From: Actinostola sp. cb2023
Lineage: Eukaryota > Cnidaria > Anthozoa > Actiniaria > Actinostolidae
Assembly: GCA_033675265.1 (NCBI GenBank)
Contig: JAUJYZ010001345.1
Span: 1 to 64,000, forward strand
Length of the DNA stretch: 64,000 nucleotides
Reading direction: 5' to 3'
Part shown: positions 34,193-44,414 of the stretch, in pieces
Position numbering within the stretch: position 1 is the stretch's first letter
How the letters are laid out: each line of letters opens with the position of its first letter
Program-made: the position numbers and the translations under genes
The notes under the pieces: model-generated
The model's input: the letters and a program-made list of their open reading frames with translations, nothing else
Databases searched by the model: none
What the model was told of the DNA's origin: nothing

Positions 34193-35749
34193 TGTTACAT
34201 GTTAACTCATGCTCGTTTTCCTTTTCGAAAGAAATCCTTTCAAATACTCATGGTAGATGACTTCCATAATATAAATGCCATCAAGACACCCCAGGGGAGA
34301 CTGTTAACAAATGCAACACATATGGCAACCCTATTGATGGACGTTCAGCCATTTGAAGCTGTGTCGATTCCTGGAGCTCCTACCAGTATTCACAGGGAAG
34401 TAGCTGTACTGGTACCAGGGAATCCAGAACCTAAAATCTGTAGAGGTGGCATAAGCTTTCAATCAGTTGCCAGAGAAATAGAAGAGTTTTGGCCTGGATA
34501 CTGCTCTCAGTCTTTCCTGGAACGATTGCCACAACCATTCAAAGAATTTGATCCATGTGTCATACGACAATCCTTAAAGGAGCTAAGGTAAATAAAACAA
34601 TAAATTAATTATAGCATTGAACAATCAAACTGTGAGCTACAGTTCTAAAAGTTTAATTCCAGGTATCACAATGCTTTGTTATTGGTATAACTCAACTGAA
34701 AATCATACAGTCAACAACCACAAAAACAGTCTGGTTTTAAATTAAGCAAACTGACACACGCATTCATTTTATAGAACTTAGACATGCGTAATATAATCTT
34801 GTTTATAGAGTGTACACAAGGGAGGACCATCAGGAATGCCAATCATTAAGATCATCTTTATTAATAGATGAAATAGAAAAAAATCTTCACAGTATGGCAA
34901 ACTATCAAGACTGCCTTGACTATATCTTCCAAGTGCTTCCAGAGTTGAAAGAATTTTTGGTATTTTCAAAAAAAGATAATCTGCCATGCCCATGATGCTG
35001 AAGAACATCGCTTATCCCAGAATTGGGACAATTCCATATCTATCTGAACAGTTCAGAAGATGTGGTGAAATCATACCATCCAGTCTTCAAAGAGATTTAC
35101 AAATCGGTTTTTGGTCAAAGAGTAAACCTCCCTGAAAAGCCAAGGCCAGACAAAGTTGCACTGTGTCTGGTACTTGCCTTTTGTGGCTGGTTAAATGTGA
35201 GAAATCAAGTTATCAATGTGTTCGGCCAGTGTAAAGATGTTGAATTTATGTTCCTTTATCATCTATTTGATGAGCTGGTGCCAATCACATATTTGCATTA
35301 CCCAGTTTTAGTGAAAGGAAGTAAATTCCAACTAATTCAGGAATCTATGAAGCGATTGGCTTTAATGTTTATTGTCATGGACAGACACCATTATAATAAA
35401 GCATCACTATCATGGATCAGCGACTGTGCCTACCAAAGGGACAACTTTCCTACATATTATAATGCCAAGGAAGCATTGTGCTCTGTCATCACTGAGAAGA
35501 AAATAGAAATCTTCCATTCAAAACTACGAAGCAGAATTACCAAGAATGACAAAGGTAATATTAAAATATTTACAAAGACTTTATACTACATAATATTTGA
35601 CAAAGACATTCTATTCTATAAAGGTGACAAAATAACAGAGACAGCACGCTTGATCGCAAGAACAGATTTTGCTGAGGAGGGATGGGAATAAGCATATGTT
35701 CCCATTTATCAACGTGGTTACAGTGATCAAGACTTGTTGATATTAACAG
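34193..35749 (+). pseudogene. Nested transposon gene: core exons (candidate transposase)
   Basis: Exons about 34193-34587, 34809-35554 and 35624-35749. The first holds QILMVDDFHNINAIKTP, ATHMATLLMDVQ and EIEEFWPGY. The second holds PELGQFHIYLNSSEDVVKSY, FVIMDRHHYNKA-type text (MFIVMDRHHYNKASLSW) and EKKIEIFHSKLR. In-frame stops are TGA at 34993 and 34999 and TAA at 35689, yet I see no frameshift. VDD, the Asp in SSED and the Glu in KKIEIFHS are spaced like a D-D-E transposase triad; this is inference. A multicopy family with these motifs occurs in coral gene sets as uncharacterised proteins (recall). Confidence 0.6.
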
Positions 35750-36014
35750 GTAATTTGGTTGTGCAATTTCCATTCTAGCGTATCATCCCTCCCATGTGTT
35801 CCATGACTCTTTAACATAAATGATTTATTAAATATAACATCATAGTCTACATGTGTATAATCCAACTGAATCTAATGACTTGAAATATCTTGGTACTAAA
35901 TCTATATAAACTAATTAAATATTATACAACTTAATTTACTACTTGTTACTATAAATGAGTTCAAAGTTCAACTGAACTTGCAGTGTATAACATTAATTAT
36001 ATTTGTTATTTATA

Positions 36015-36623
36015 GGTTTAGCCTCTGAAAGCATACTTACAATTTTTGCCCGTGTTGCTAATAACCTTGGCAATTCACACATACAACAGCGTCCCCTTAA
36101 CAGAGCTGGAAGACATTATGGCAAAGCACCATATTTTTTGGCAAGCTTTGGAAGATAATTTAGTACCAAATCCCTGCCAATTGGTTACAGATGGCCATCA
36201 CAAGAACCAAATCCTCTACTGGACTGTGATGCCCCAGCATGCACTCATCCCCTAGACAATGTGATACAGCGCCTTACTTGCGGACACACATTTCATCCAG
36301 CATGTATTAGTGATCATCATGGTAACAATCTTGGTTGTTCTGTATGCTTGCCCAACCTCCTTCGCGAGATGGAAAAGCTATGCACATCCTGGAATCGTGG
36401 TCTTTTAACTGGACTTGCAGAAGACAACAATGATCACAATGGTAATGATGATAATGATGATGATGATGGTGGTGATGGCTCCTCACAGATCCCAAGCCCA
36501 AAGACTGAAAAAGACACCAAATATTTCCAGTCTGCAGAATTCAGTAAATATGTTAATGACAAAATAGAGTTGATGGCAGAAGCCCTAAAACAGAAAAAAC
36601 TCCATTATAACAAGGAAGAGTAA
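36015..36623 (+). pseudogene. Nested transposon gene: C-terminal RING-like exon
   Basis: The acceptor at 36014 opens LASESILTIFARVANNLGN and HYGKAPYFLASFGR, followed by TAA at 36156-36158. The same frame continues to CDAPACTHPL, then RLTCGHTFHPACI and LGCSVC. CxxxxC...CGHxFHxxC...CxxC is a RING-type zinc-finger pattern, which would normally recruit a ubiquitin-conjugating enzyme. An acidic Asp/Asn run from imperfect GATGATAAT repeats and a basic tail ending at TAA 36621-36623 follow. A RING at the end of a transposon protein is unusual. The in-frame stop shows the copy is dead. Confidence 0.65.
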
Positions 36624-37586
36624 ATACAGGGTGACTACACAATCCAAGCTAGCCACCCAAACAAATCTTATCTACAATTAGCTATAATCACATGCTGTGC
36701 CAGGTCAAAATAATACAATTTAAACAAATACAATGTACATTGCAGAATACACAGAAACAGTTGTTGCATGTCATGGATCTAAAATAATATTATTCACCAA
36801 TACAAGAATCTCTAACAAGCAATTGGTAGTTTGTGTCAGATATGTCTCACAGGCTTCGGCTTGTGTTGTTGGAGTGTTTGGAGTGTTAGGCCTGGTTCAA
36901 ACGTCAAACTTCACATGCGCTGAACCTAATTAAGACTGCCTAATTATCCATGATACATGTTTTTTAATTGAAAATACTCCAAGTTGAGCTAATTTTCAAA
37001 ACAAAATAATGTTACTGTATTTATAGTTTACACAACATTCATATAAAGTTGTATAAAAAAGAAAGGAATGTTGTAATCATCATGCAAATCAATGTAGAAA
37101 AACTACTGTTATTCGATTATTAACTATTATCACTTTTCATATTATCACTCGAGATTTATTAGTAGTAAGCTTACACTTGTAAATACATTCAATTAATAAA
37201 GGGTGATTTATGATCACTATAAATCCTTGAACATTATCGGCACACGAAAATATTTAGCAATAGATTATAACTCAGACAAAACTACCTCACCTGGTCAAAG
37301 TTGCAGAAAATCAGCTGCACGTGAGTCGTGACTAGTACCTGCAATCCTTCAGTCGCAGCAAACCGCGATTATTTCAATAAAAATCAACCCCTGCTTTCCT
37401 TATAAAGTGCAAAGTAAAGTTTTGTCAGATCTGCATTGCATGTTGAACCTTAAAAATAACGTTTTGGCACATAAAAAGTCACACACGTCTTTCCACGCTA
37501 CACTGCCGCCATTTTTTTTTTTTTTTGGAATGAAGAAACCGCTGATCAACGGAAGTGACGTCATAAAAACGTATTTCCGCGGTGTC
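36624..37586 (+). other. 3' flank of the nested transposon
   Basis: Non-coding AT-rich sequence from the gene stop to the right TIR, with a T-run at about 37513-37528. No gene seen. Confidence 0.5.
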
Positions 37587-37595
37587 CCTGTCATT

Positions 37596-38054
37596 AGAGA
37601 CTTAGAAGTTGTATCCGACGCCTCTGGCACCATTGGCTATGGAGCCTTCTTTGATCAGGAGTGGTTCAATGGTGTCTGGGTCGATACCCAAACTACGCAA
37701 TCAATTGCATACAAGGAACTTTTCCCGATTATTTTGGCAGCACACATTTGGGGCCCTCGCTGGGAAAGGCTACACATCTTGTTTCGTTCTGACAATGAAG
37801 CAGTAGTGTCCATCCTGAATCACAGAACCTCTAAAGTACCAATCCTGATGCGGCTTATGAGGAGCCTTTTGCTAGCAGCAGCACGCTTTAATTTTTCATT
37901 TTCTTCCCAACACATTCCAGGCGTTCATAACTCAATTGCTGATGCATTGTCACGTTTCAATTGGCAGGAATTCAGGCGTGTGGCTCCTTCAGCTCATCAG
38001 TTCCCAACTCCAATTCCGCATCAACTGATTGCAGAGCTGACCAGTCCTTATTAG
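37596..38054 (+). CDS. RNase H domain of the Ngaro/PAT-like element (3' part of RT frame)
   Basis: Directly after the 9-bp duplication the frame resumes as DLEVVSDASGTIGYGAFFDQ, the first catalytic Asp region of RNase H. YKELFPIILAAHIWG supplies the catalytic Glu and FRSDNEAVVSILN the second Asp. HNSIADALSRF ends the domain. Function: removing the RNA strand during cDNA synthesis. The frame is open and overlaps the recombinase frame by about 95 bp. Its N-terminal partner ends at 31287. Confidence 0.88.
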   Translation, partial: RDLEVVSDASGTIGYGAFFDQEWFNGVWVDTQTTQSIAYKELFPIILAAHIWGPRWERLHILFRSDNEAVVSILNHRTSKVPILMRLMRSLLLAAARFNFSFSSQHIPGVHNSIADALSRFNWQEFRRVAPSAHQFPTPIPHQLIAELTSPY

Positions 38055-38986
38055 AACGCCAATGTCAAGAATGTCTTATTAATGGTCTTGCTCCAAACAC
38101 GCGTCGCACGTATGCTTCAGCCCAACGTAAGTTTATCACGTTCAGTCATCAACTGGGTAGAACATCCCCATGTCCGGCTGACGAGAGAACTCTGTGTTTA
38201 TTCATAACTCACCTAGCACAGTCCATTCAGCATCGGTCAATTAAAGTCTACCTTTCAGCAGTACGATCCCTTCACATTGAACAGGGCTTCACAGATCCAT
38301 TGTTGCAATGCCTCAGGCTGCAGCAGGTCTTTTGGGGCATCAAACGATCTCAAGGCTCTCCTTCCTCACAACGGCTACCAATTTCAGACTCTTTAATGCT
38401 TACTATATTCAAAGCGATGAACCTGACTACTTTTGACCACACAATGTTTTGGGCAGCCTGCACCTTGGCGTACTTTGGTTTTCTTCGATCCGCAGAATTC
38501 ACTGTGCCTAACTTGGCTAGTTTTGAACCCACTAGTCACCTGCATGTTTCAGATTTGGCTTTCGACAACTTGAACAAACCATCTTGTCTTCGGGTCTGGA
38601 TAAAAGCGTCAAAAACGGATCCGTTCCGAAAAGGCTGCCATGTGCACATCGGGTGTGGCTTTGCACCACTTTGCGCAGTATCAGCCATGTCGGCTTACTT
38701 ACATAAGAGAGGTGGTGCTCTAGGGCCTTTGTTTCTGTTGGAGAATGGTCAACCACTTTCCAGAGATCGTTTGTCGTCATGGCTGAGGTCCATTTTCTCT
38801 GGAGCTGGAATCCCTGGAAATTTCTCTAGCCACAGTTTCAGAATTGGAGCTGCCACTGTAGCTGCACGCAATGGTGTTCCGGACCACCTCATCCAAGCAC
38901 TAGGACGATGGACAAGCAATGCATACTTAGGGTATATCAGAACACCAGCAGAAGCTTTAGCTGCAATGTCACATCACTTGTCTTAG
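37961..38986 (+). CDS. Tyrosine recombinase of the Ngaro/PAT-like element
   Basis: An open frame of 341 codons beginning in a non-ATG overlap with RNase H (probable start by frameshift or splicing). A SAM-like core-binding region (NGLAPNTRRTYASAQRKF, ERTLCLFITHLAQ) leads to the catalytic domain. LAYFGFLRSAEF holds the first Arg, SSHSFRIGAATVAARNGVP is the HxxR box, LGRWTSNAYLGYIRTP carries the late Trp/His-equivalent and the nucleophile Tyr. The enzyme integrates circular cDNA without staggered cuts, in place of an integrase. All catalytic positions look intact. Confidence 0.9.
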   Translation: MAGIQACGSFSSSVPNSNSASTDCRADQSLLERQCQECLINGLAPNTRRTYASAQRKFITFSHQLGRTSPCPADERTLCLFITHLAQSIQHRSIKVYLSAVRSLHIEQGFTDPLLQCLRLQQVFWGIKRSQGSPSSQRLPISDSLMLTIFKAMNLTTFDHTMFWAACTLAYFGFLRSAEFTVPNLASFEPTSHLHVSDLAFDNLNKPSCLRVWIKASKTDPFRKGCHVHIGCGFAPLCAVSAMSAYLHKRGGALGPLFLLENGQPLSRDRLSSWLRSIFSGAGIPGNFSSHSFRIGAATVAARNGVPDHLIQALGRWTSNAYLGYIRTPAEALAAMSHHLS

Positions 38987-39110
38987 GTAGGCTATGTTTC
39001 GTGTTCAATTATTCCATGCTTGATGTTGGTGCTTGGACATTTTGGGTGGGAGGTCCCTGTGTCCCTGTCCCTCCTCTCCAAGCACTTGGAGGTTGTTTGG
39101 GTTGTGACAG

Positions 39111-39191
39111 GTTACTGCAGAAGCTCCGAGTCAGGCACCCCCCACCGATAAAGCACCTAATGCCAAGCTCATCTACTAGTGATGAGTTTAA
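39111..39191 (+). repeat. Split direct repeat B1
   Basis: GTTACTGCAGAAGCTCCGAG to CTAGTGATGAGTTTAA, repeated at 39858-39937 with a few substitutions. It abuts A2. Confidence 0.88.
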
Positions 39192-39760
39192 ATGTGGTTA
39201 AATGAAATTTAGGCAAAGTTAGAATCGAGCTAGGTAGCACTACATCATTGCTAAATGTACTATTGCCACGCAAGTTCACTGCTCATGACCTGCATTGTCG
39301 CAAGCGTCACTTGGTGACCCACGCTAAGAGTTGTTACGCGATCACACGCTTATTTTGTGATCACGCTAGCTTGACCTTTGGTCAACGACTCTACCCGCGC
39401 ACATGGTTCGCAGACCAGAGTATTACGATTCTTGCTATTGCCAGCTTCTCGCTAGCATTCTCGCTATCGCTATTGGTTTTCCACGCTAAGGGTATCACGA
39501 TCACACGCTAATCTTGTGATCACGCTAGCTGCTCATGGTTCGCAGACCAGAGTAATACGATTCTTGCTATTGCCAGCTTATCGCTAGCATTCTCGCTATC
39601 GCTATTGGTCTACGCTAAAGGTAATTCGATCACACGCTATTTTTGTGATGACGCAAACCTGGCATGTGGCCAACAACTGCCTGGCAAGGTTCGCACACCA
39701 GAGCAACACGATACTCACGATCGTGGCTTCGCTAGCACATTGCCATTGCTACGTGAATTC
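39191..39760 (+). repeat. Split direct repeat A2
   Basis: Direct copy of A1 (27746-28312), same orientation and same internal subrepeats. Confidence 0.92.
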
Positions 39761-39857
39761 CCCTCCCTCCCGTCCCTGTGGTAAGTATAGGTAAGTATAT
39801 GGTCCACTGATTGGTCAGTGTGACAGGTGCTCGGTTGGTTTTGACAGGGTTGCCATG

Positions 39858-39937
39858 GTTACTGCAGAAGCTCCGAGCCAGGCACCCCCACCGATCAAGC
39901 ACCTAATGCCAAGCTCATCTACTAGTGATGAGTTTAA
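39858..39937 (+). repeat. Split direct repeat B2, right end of the retrotransposon
   Basis: Copy of B1. Beyond GAGTTTAA the sequence changes to an unrelated AAGAAAAAG tract, which marks the element end. Confidence 0.85.
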
Positions 39938-42296
39938 TAAGAAAAAGAAAAAGAAAATTTACAATTAAGGTCTCAAAAGAAATATTTTTTGTTTTGTTTG
40001 TTTTTTGTTTGTTCTTTTCCTTTTAAGGACGTTCGCGCGCATTGTTCACGCGCATCTTTCCTGCGCATAAAATCAAGGTTCGAATCATCTCGGTCCAGTC
40101 AACAGGAGGGAAATTTGCACGAGCATGCGTTCGGCCGCTGATCATGAACCGTAATGGCTTGATCGCGGTAATCAATAACAGGAAAGTCCGTTTCAAGACC
40201 ACAAATTGCCCCAAAATTACTCAAAAAGCTTCATAAACTATCCAACTTTATTTCTAAGCATTTATTTTTAAGATTTTAGGTTTCCAAACTCTCCTATAAT
40301 TTCTTATGAAGCGAAGCGATAAATTACACAGGCATCCCAAAAGGTAAATAAAGGCCAAGGACCGTTGATACAACACTAAAATTGTGATTTTTGAACATTT
40401 CCCCATTTTTTAGATGAAAAGCAAGTGCACACATTTAAAATATGTCTGATAAACTTGCAATATTTATAGTAATTTCTTGGGAGATCGTAGATAGATTTCA
40501 AACAGTAAACCAAAACATGTTCAAAAATCGAGTAAAAAAATGTCATATTCCATACACATAGTTCACTTCATAAACCTCAGCCGATCTCAGTGATATATTA
40601 TGTTCTGCAACTACTAACTGTGGAGTTATAAAAGATACGAAGACATTGTGAGAAATGCAATTCCAAACTGTTTTTTGGGGGGAGCAAAGTTATGTTAAAT
40701 ATGCATTTGGACTCGACATGCCGAAGAAATCGGTCAAAAACACAATCTTCCCCATTTTTGCCAATCAAAAATATTTTAGATAGCTTTTTAGATAGCATAG
40801 CTTTTAATATTTCTGCGCACAAAACTTGGGAGATCTATAGTAGATTTCGAGTTAATGAAGCATCAAACTTGCTAATACAAGAAGTTTTACGAAAATATAC
40901 TAGGTTTAAGACTGTATTCTATGAACGTTTCGTCTTCGATCTTCATCAAAGTTGTATATTCAAGTTACTATCACATGTGTACTTATCATCGTCCCTACTT
41001 ATGTAGAAGATTTTCTTCACTTGAGTGCTTGCAATAATTAAACGCGAAACCATCGCTGGTAAATACCAAGACACCATTTTGTCAACACAGGGATGTTCGC
41101 TTGCAGTGATAATAAAGTGCTTTAGAACAATCTATTAAAGTCCAATTGCGTTCTTCCATGATAAATTGAAATATCTAAGTCTTCGTATAGCCTCTGGTGG
41201 CAGTTAAGTCCAATGTCAGCCTTGGAAGTAGCAATAAAACCGTTTTAAAATCCTAAGTTAACCCGCATTCGATGGCCTGAAGTCGAAGCTTCGCTTGAAC
41301 TCACAACTGGTCGCGCATGCGCGCAACAGAATGCCCTCCTGCTGGTCCAGTCCTCTTTCCTCACGTCCAAGATGGCAGCCAGTCACGCATGTTACGTAGA
41401 CGATTTTCATCGGCTAATATCTCGAGAACGATACCGGTGACCCCCATTTTTTATTTTGTGATTTTACAAAGAATCATAAAAGCTCCCCATGTACCAAATT
41501 TAAAGAAAAAAACATGTTTAGATTTTGATAAAAACACGAATTTAGATGAAAATTAATTGGGTGCAATATCTCAGATATCTTATCCATATGAAGTTGAAAA
41601 CGGCTTACCTCCTTCCTAAATCGCTCATGTTTCCCATTTTACCCATGCTAGACTTCATTCCAGGTCAACATTTCCAAATACAGCGATTTAGGATGGAGGT
41701 AAGCTATTTTCAACTTCATATGGATAAGATATTGCACCTAATTAATATTCGTAAATCGTCTAACATGCACCAACTGAAATTGTCGTAACTTTTGAAATAT
41801 CCAAAACGTACACGGGTTTGTACAGATTTGTGTAAATGAAATGATGTTCAATCCGATTGTGTCAATGAGAGAGTCCAGCGAGGTGCCACTTTTGCAAAAT
41901 AATCGAGTAAAGTTGGGTAATTTTGAGCCGCCGTTCAGTTAGATCTTAGTGGGGTTAATTATCAACTAATTTTCTCATAAACGGCTGGACCGATTGAATA
42001 ACGCTTTACCTCTAGTCAAACTAGATACATTTATCTACAACATGATATAAAAAGTTTCGCTGGATAATGCGAGACGAAGTTTGTACAGCGCCGTAAAAAA
42101 GTGCATAATTTCATGCAAATTTGACCTCTTGACCAGCTCTCAGACGGAATCATTTCAAAAAATAAAATAAAATAAAATAAAAATATTTTGAAGCAAACCA
42201 AACCCGTTTTAGTTTTAACCTTGATATAGTCTTTCATTAGCTAGAGTTTGGGAGATATTTATTTTAGAAGCGAAAACGACTGAGAGGTTTTTATAG
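39938..42296. other. Interval of degenerate repeats
   Basis: No gene. At 40025 a TTAAGGACGTTCGCGCGCA end related to the element at 19740-20542 begins, and near 41437 the word GGTGACCCCCATTTTTTATT appears, also shared (inverted) with that element. A palindromic element is at 41551-41747. The remainder is AT-rich with scattered open frames without domains. Confidence 0.55.
41551..41747. mobile_element. Palindromic MITE
   Basis: AATTAATTGGGTGCAATATC and GATATTGCACCTAATTAAT bound long inverted arms that include CTTATCCATATGAAGTTGAA and GCTTACCTCC with complements. Confidence 0.85.
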
Positions 42297-42862
42297 AGAC
42301 GGCCACTTAAGTTTGATGACGATGAAGCTGGAAGGAATGCTATAGCAAAATGCACAAATCCTTTTCCCAGAGAAAACACAGTTGTCCCTATTCAACCTGT
42401 ACTAACAACAATCAAAGTTTGGCCAGGGAAACCTTCTTCTCCAGAAATACAAAGAATACAGTTTCCTCTGACACTAGCTTATGCCGCCTGTACATTCCAT
42501 AAAGTGCAAGGCTTGACATTGCAAAATGTTGTCATCAGTTTTAATCTAAATAAACAAAGATCATTTAACTATGGGCAAATATATGTTGCGTTGAGTCGTT
42601 CAACCTCCTTACAAGGTATTCACATTCTTGGGAAAATTGAAAGCAAACATGTCAAGGCAAATTCTAAAGTTCATGAAGAATATCAAAGGTTGAGAGACAT
42701 TTCATCAATACCAAATATGCTGCAAAGTATACACTCCAACAATGGTCTTACCATATCCCTATTAAATGTAAGGTCTCTTAGAAAACACAGCATTGACATC
42801 AAGTTTGATGCAAATATTTTTAATAGTGATGTCATAGCTCTCACAGAAACACAGCTCCTCAC
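42297..42862 (+). pseudogene. Helentron remnant: PIF1 helicase C terminus plus endonuclease start
   Basis: An open frame after a TAG at 42294 reads a PIF1/Helitron helicase end: IQRIQFPLTLAYAACTFHKV, then QGLTLQNVVISF and GQIYVALSRSTSLQGIHIL. About 55 residues later it continues as TISLLNVRSLRKHSIDIKFD and SDVIALTETQLL, the opening strands of an apurinic-like (EEP) endonuclease. Helicase followed directly by this endonuclease is the hallmark of Helentron-type rolling-circle elements (established knowledge). Coding ends at a G-run (42866-42877) where the duplicated gene 5' region begins; an open frame continues to 42992 but is not endonuclease-like. The N-terminal Rep domain is absent. Confidence 0.75.
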
Positions 42863-42878
42863 AAGGGGGGGGGGGGGG

Positions 42879-43110
42879 TATTACAGTCTTCCCATCATGC
42901 TTAGCTGCTGTTTTTGGCGCGAAGTTGAAAATAATCAACATGGCGGACATGCGGAAAGGCTGAAATGGCGATGCTCTAAAACACTGGATTAAACGAACTT
43001 CAAGAAGTCATGGTGAGTTGAAAGTCCGCATACTTATTATTCCATTATTATTCTCTTTGTCTAACGATTAAAATTGTCTCTACATATGATTAACATGACA
43101 AAAAAATAGT
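42879..43110 (+). pseudogene. Duplicated 5' region of the 49.5-kb gene (exon 1 copy)
   Basis: Matches 49515-49740 closely: ATTACAGTCTTCCCAT, TTTTGGCGCG, an ATGGCGG word, GAAAGGCTGAA(A/C)TGGCGATG, then GAAGTCATG|GTGAGTTG and the following intron start. The ATG at 43010-43012 directly precedes a consensus splice donor. No exon 2 follows; the intron is broken by the inverted-repeat stack. Confidence 0.8.
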
Positions 43111-44414
43111 CATGGTTGAACACAATCTTCACGGTGTGTTATTCTCGACTCGATCGCTGTAAGAGACATGTGAAGGTTAAGCAGCTAAAATGAATTGCTA
43201 ATGTGGAGTTATTTTAGAAATTGTATACATTTTAGCAAGTTTAATAAATGATTTCTCTAAAAAATAGAAAGGTACCCTAATGTACCCACATTTAGTTTGA
43301 TTTTTTTAGTGTTGAACTTAGCGTTTTTAACGTTCATATTTTACGTGGTTTGAGCCCGAACGTATAACAAGTAGTTCTTCACCTTGTGAGATAGCTTAAG
43401 AGCGACTGTCCATAATTTTCGACTAAAGAGTGCAGAACTGAAAATTCGAATTCCTTCAAATTTAGTCAGAATGTAGGCCTAGGTGAACTCGTTATGCTGT
43501 GTAAGTTGTATTTGAATCGGGTAATTATATTAGGAGAACGGTGCCGATATTCGATTTTTGGGATCACTTCCGGTTTTGAGAGGCGATTTTACGGTACTCG
43601 TAAAACCAACAATAACAAATAATTTCCTAACTTTCGATGAACAAATGATATCATTTCGGGAAATTGAGATAATGTCTAACATTTGTTCGTGTTTATCGGA
43701 GATCTTCAACAAAAAATAAATATTTTATCGATTTTCAAATTATTTTCACATTTTTAGCGTTTTTTCAAAGGTTATATTGACATGCTAATATCTCCACTGG
43801 TACATCGATCCAAATATAGAAAGTATACCTCAGCCAATGAATACTATTTCGTCTTGTAATATGTCGAATAAAATTCTTGGGCAACTCACAAATTGAAATT
43901 CTAGAAGACGAAATGTAACCCCCATTTATGCGAAAAAAAACACGACTTTGGAGGTCACGCTTGGGCAAAAGACAATTATTTAGTCAGTTAAACCGTTCAA
44001 TGTATTGGAAATAAATTCAATCAGACCAAAGCGAATACCTGTATTGACATTTTGAAAGCGTTTCAAAGCATTATGAGAAAAAAACGAAACTTTTAGAAAA
44101 AATATTACACGTTCCTGGAGGGTCGAAAGCTTCGTTGACGGTTGAGTTGGAATCTCGACTGATTAGCTTGGCTCAATACCTTGTTTTGAGTCGATAATGT
44201 TCAAGGAATATAATGCATCAATGGTGTACCTTGATGTACTTGTATTCTTGGAGAATTAAGCCATTAAATACAAAGTTGTGAAACGATAGGTCGGGAGTAA
44301 ACAACTCCACTGTCAACACGACAAGATCGCGTGACAAACACCACAGGAAGCCCATCATGGCCGGAAACTGACTATGCCGGGCTCCATCATAAATATATAT
44401 ATAATATAATATCT

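Larger units (their letters stand above)
31288..37586 (+). mobile_element. 6.3-kb DNA transposon nested in the retrotransposon, 9-bp target duplication
   Basis: TIRs begin GACACCGCGGAAATACG and end CGTATTTCCGCGGTGTC, perfect over at least 20 bp. The 9-bp word CCTGTCATT lies directly outside both ends (31279-31287 and 37587-37595). Removing the element and one copy of the duplication reconnects the RT and RNase H frame, which proves the insertion. The interior holds a multi-exon gene on the plus strand (31876-36623) plus younger MITEs. The superfamily is not recognised; a 9-bp duplication is known for MULEs, but the ends and the gene do not look like a standard MULE. Confidence 0.92.
27746..39937 (+). 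mobile_element. Tyrosine-recombinase (Ngaro/PAT-like) retrotransposon with split direct repeats
   Basis: Order of parts: A1 (27746-28312), Gag (28352-29521), RT (30130-31287), RNase H (37596-38054), tyrosine recombinase (37961-38986), B1 (39111-39191), A2 (39191-39760), B2 (39858-39937). A1 and A2 are about 570-bp near-identical direct repeats; B1 and B2 are about 80-bp direct repeats. This A1...B1-A2-B2 layout with a recombinase instead of an integrase is diagnostic of the Ngaro/PAT side of the DIRS order (established knowledge). A 6.3-kb transposon splits it at 31288. Without that insert the element is about 5.9 kb. No LTRs, integrase or methyltransferase domain were seen. Confidence 0.9.

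Noticed and set aside
27746..39760. A1/A2 as LTRs of a conventional LTR retrotransposon
   Set aside because: There is no integrase; a tyrosine recombinase and a second repeat pair (B1/B2) show split direct repeats instead.
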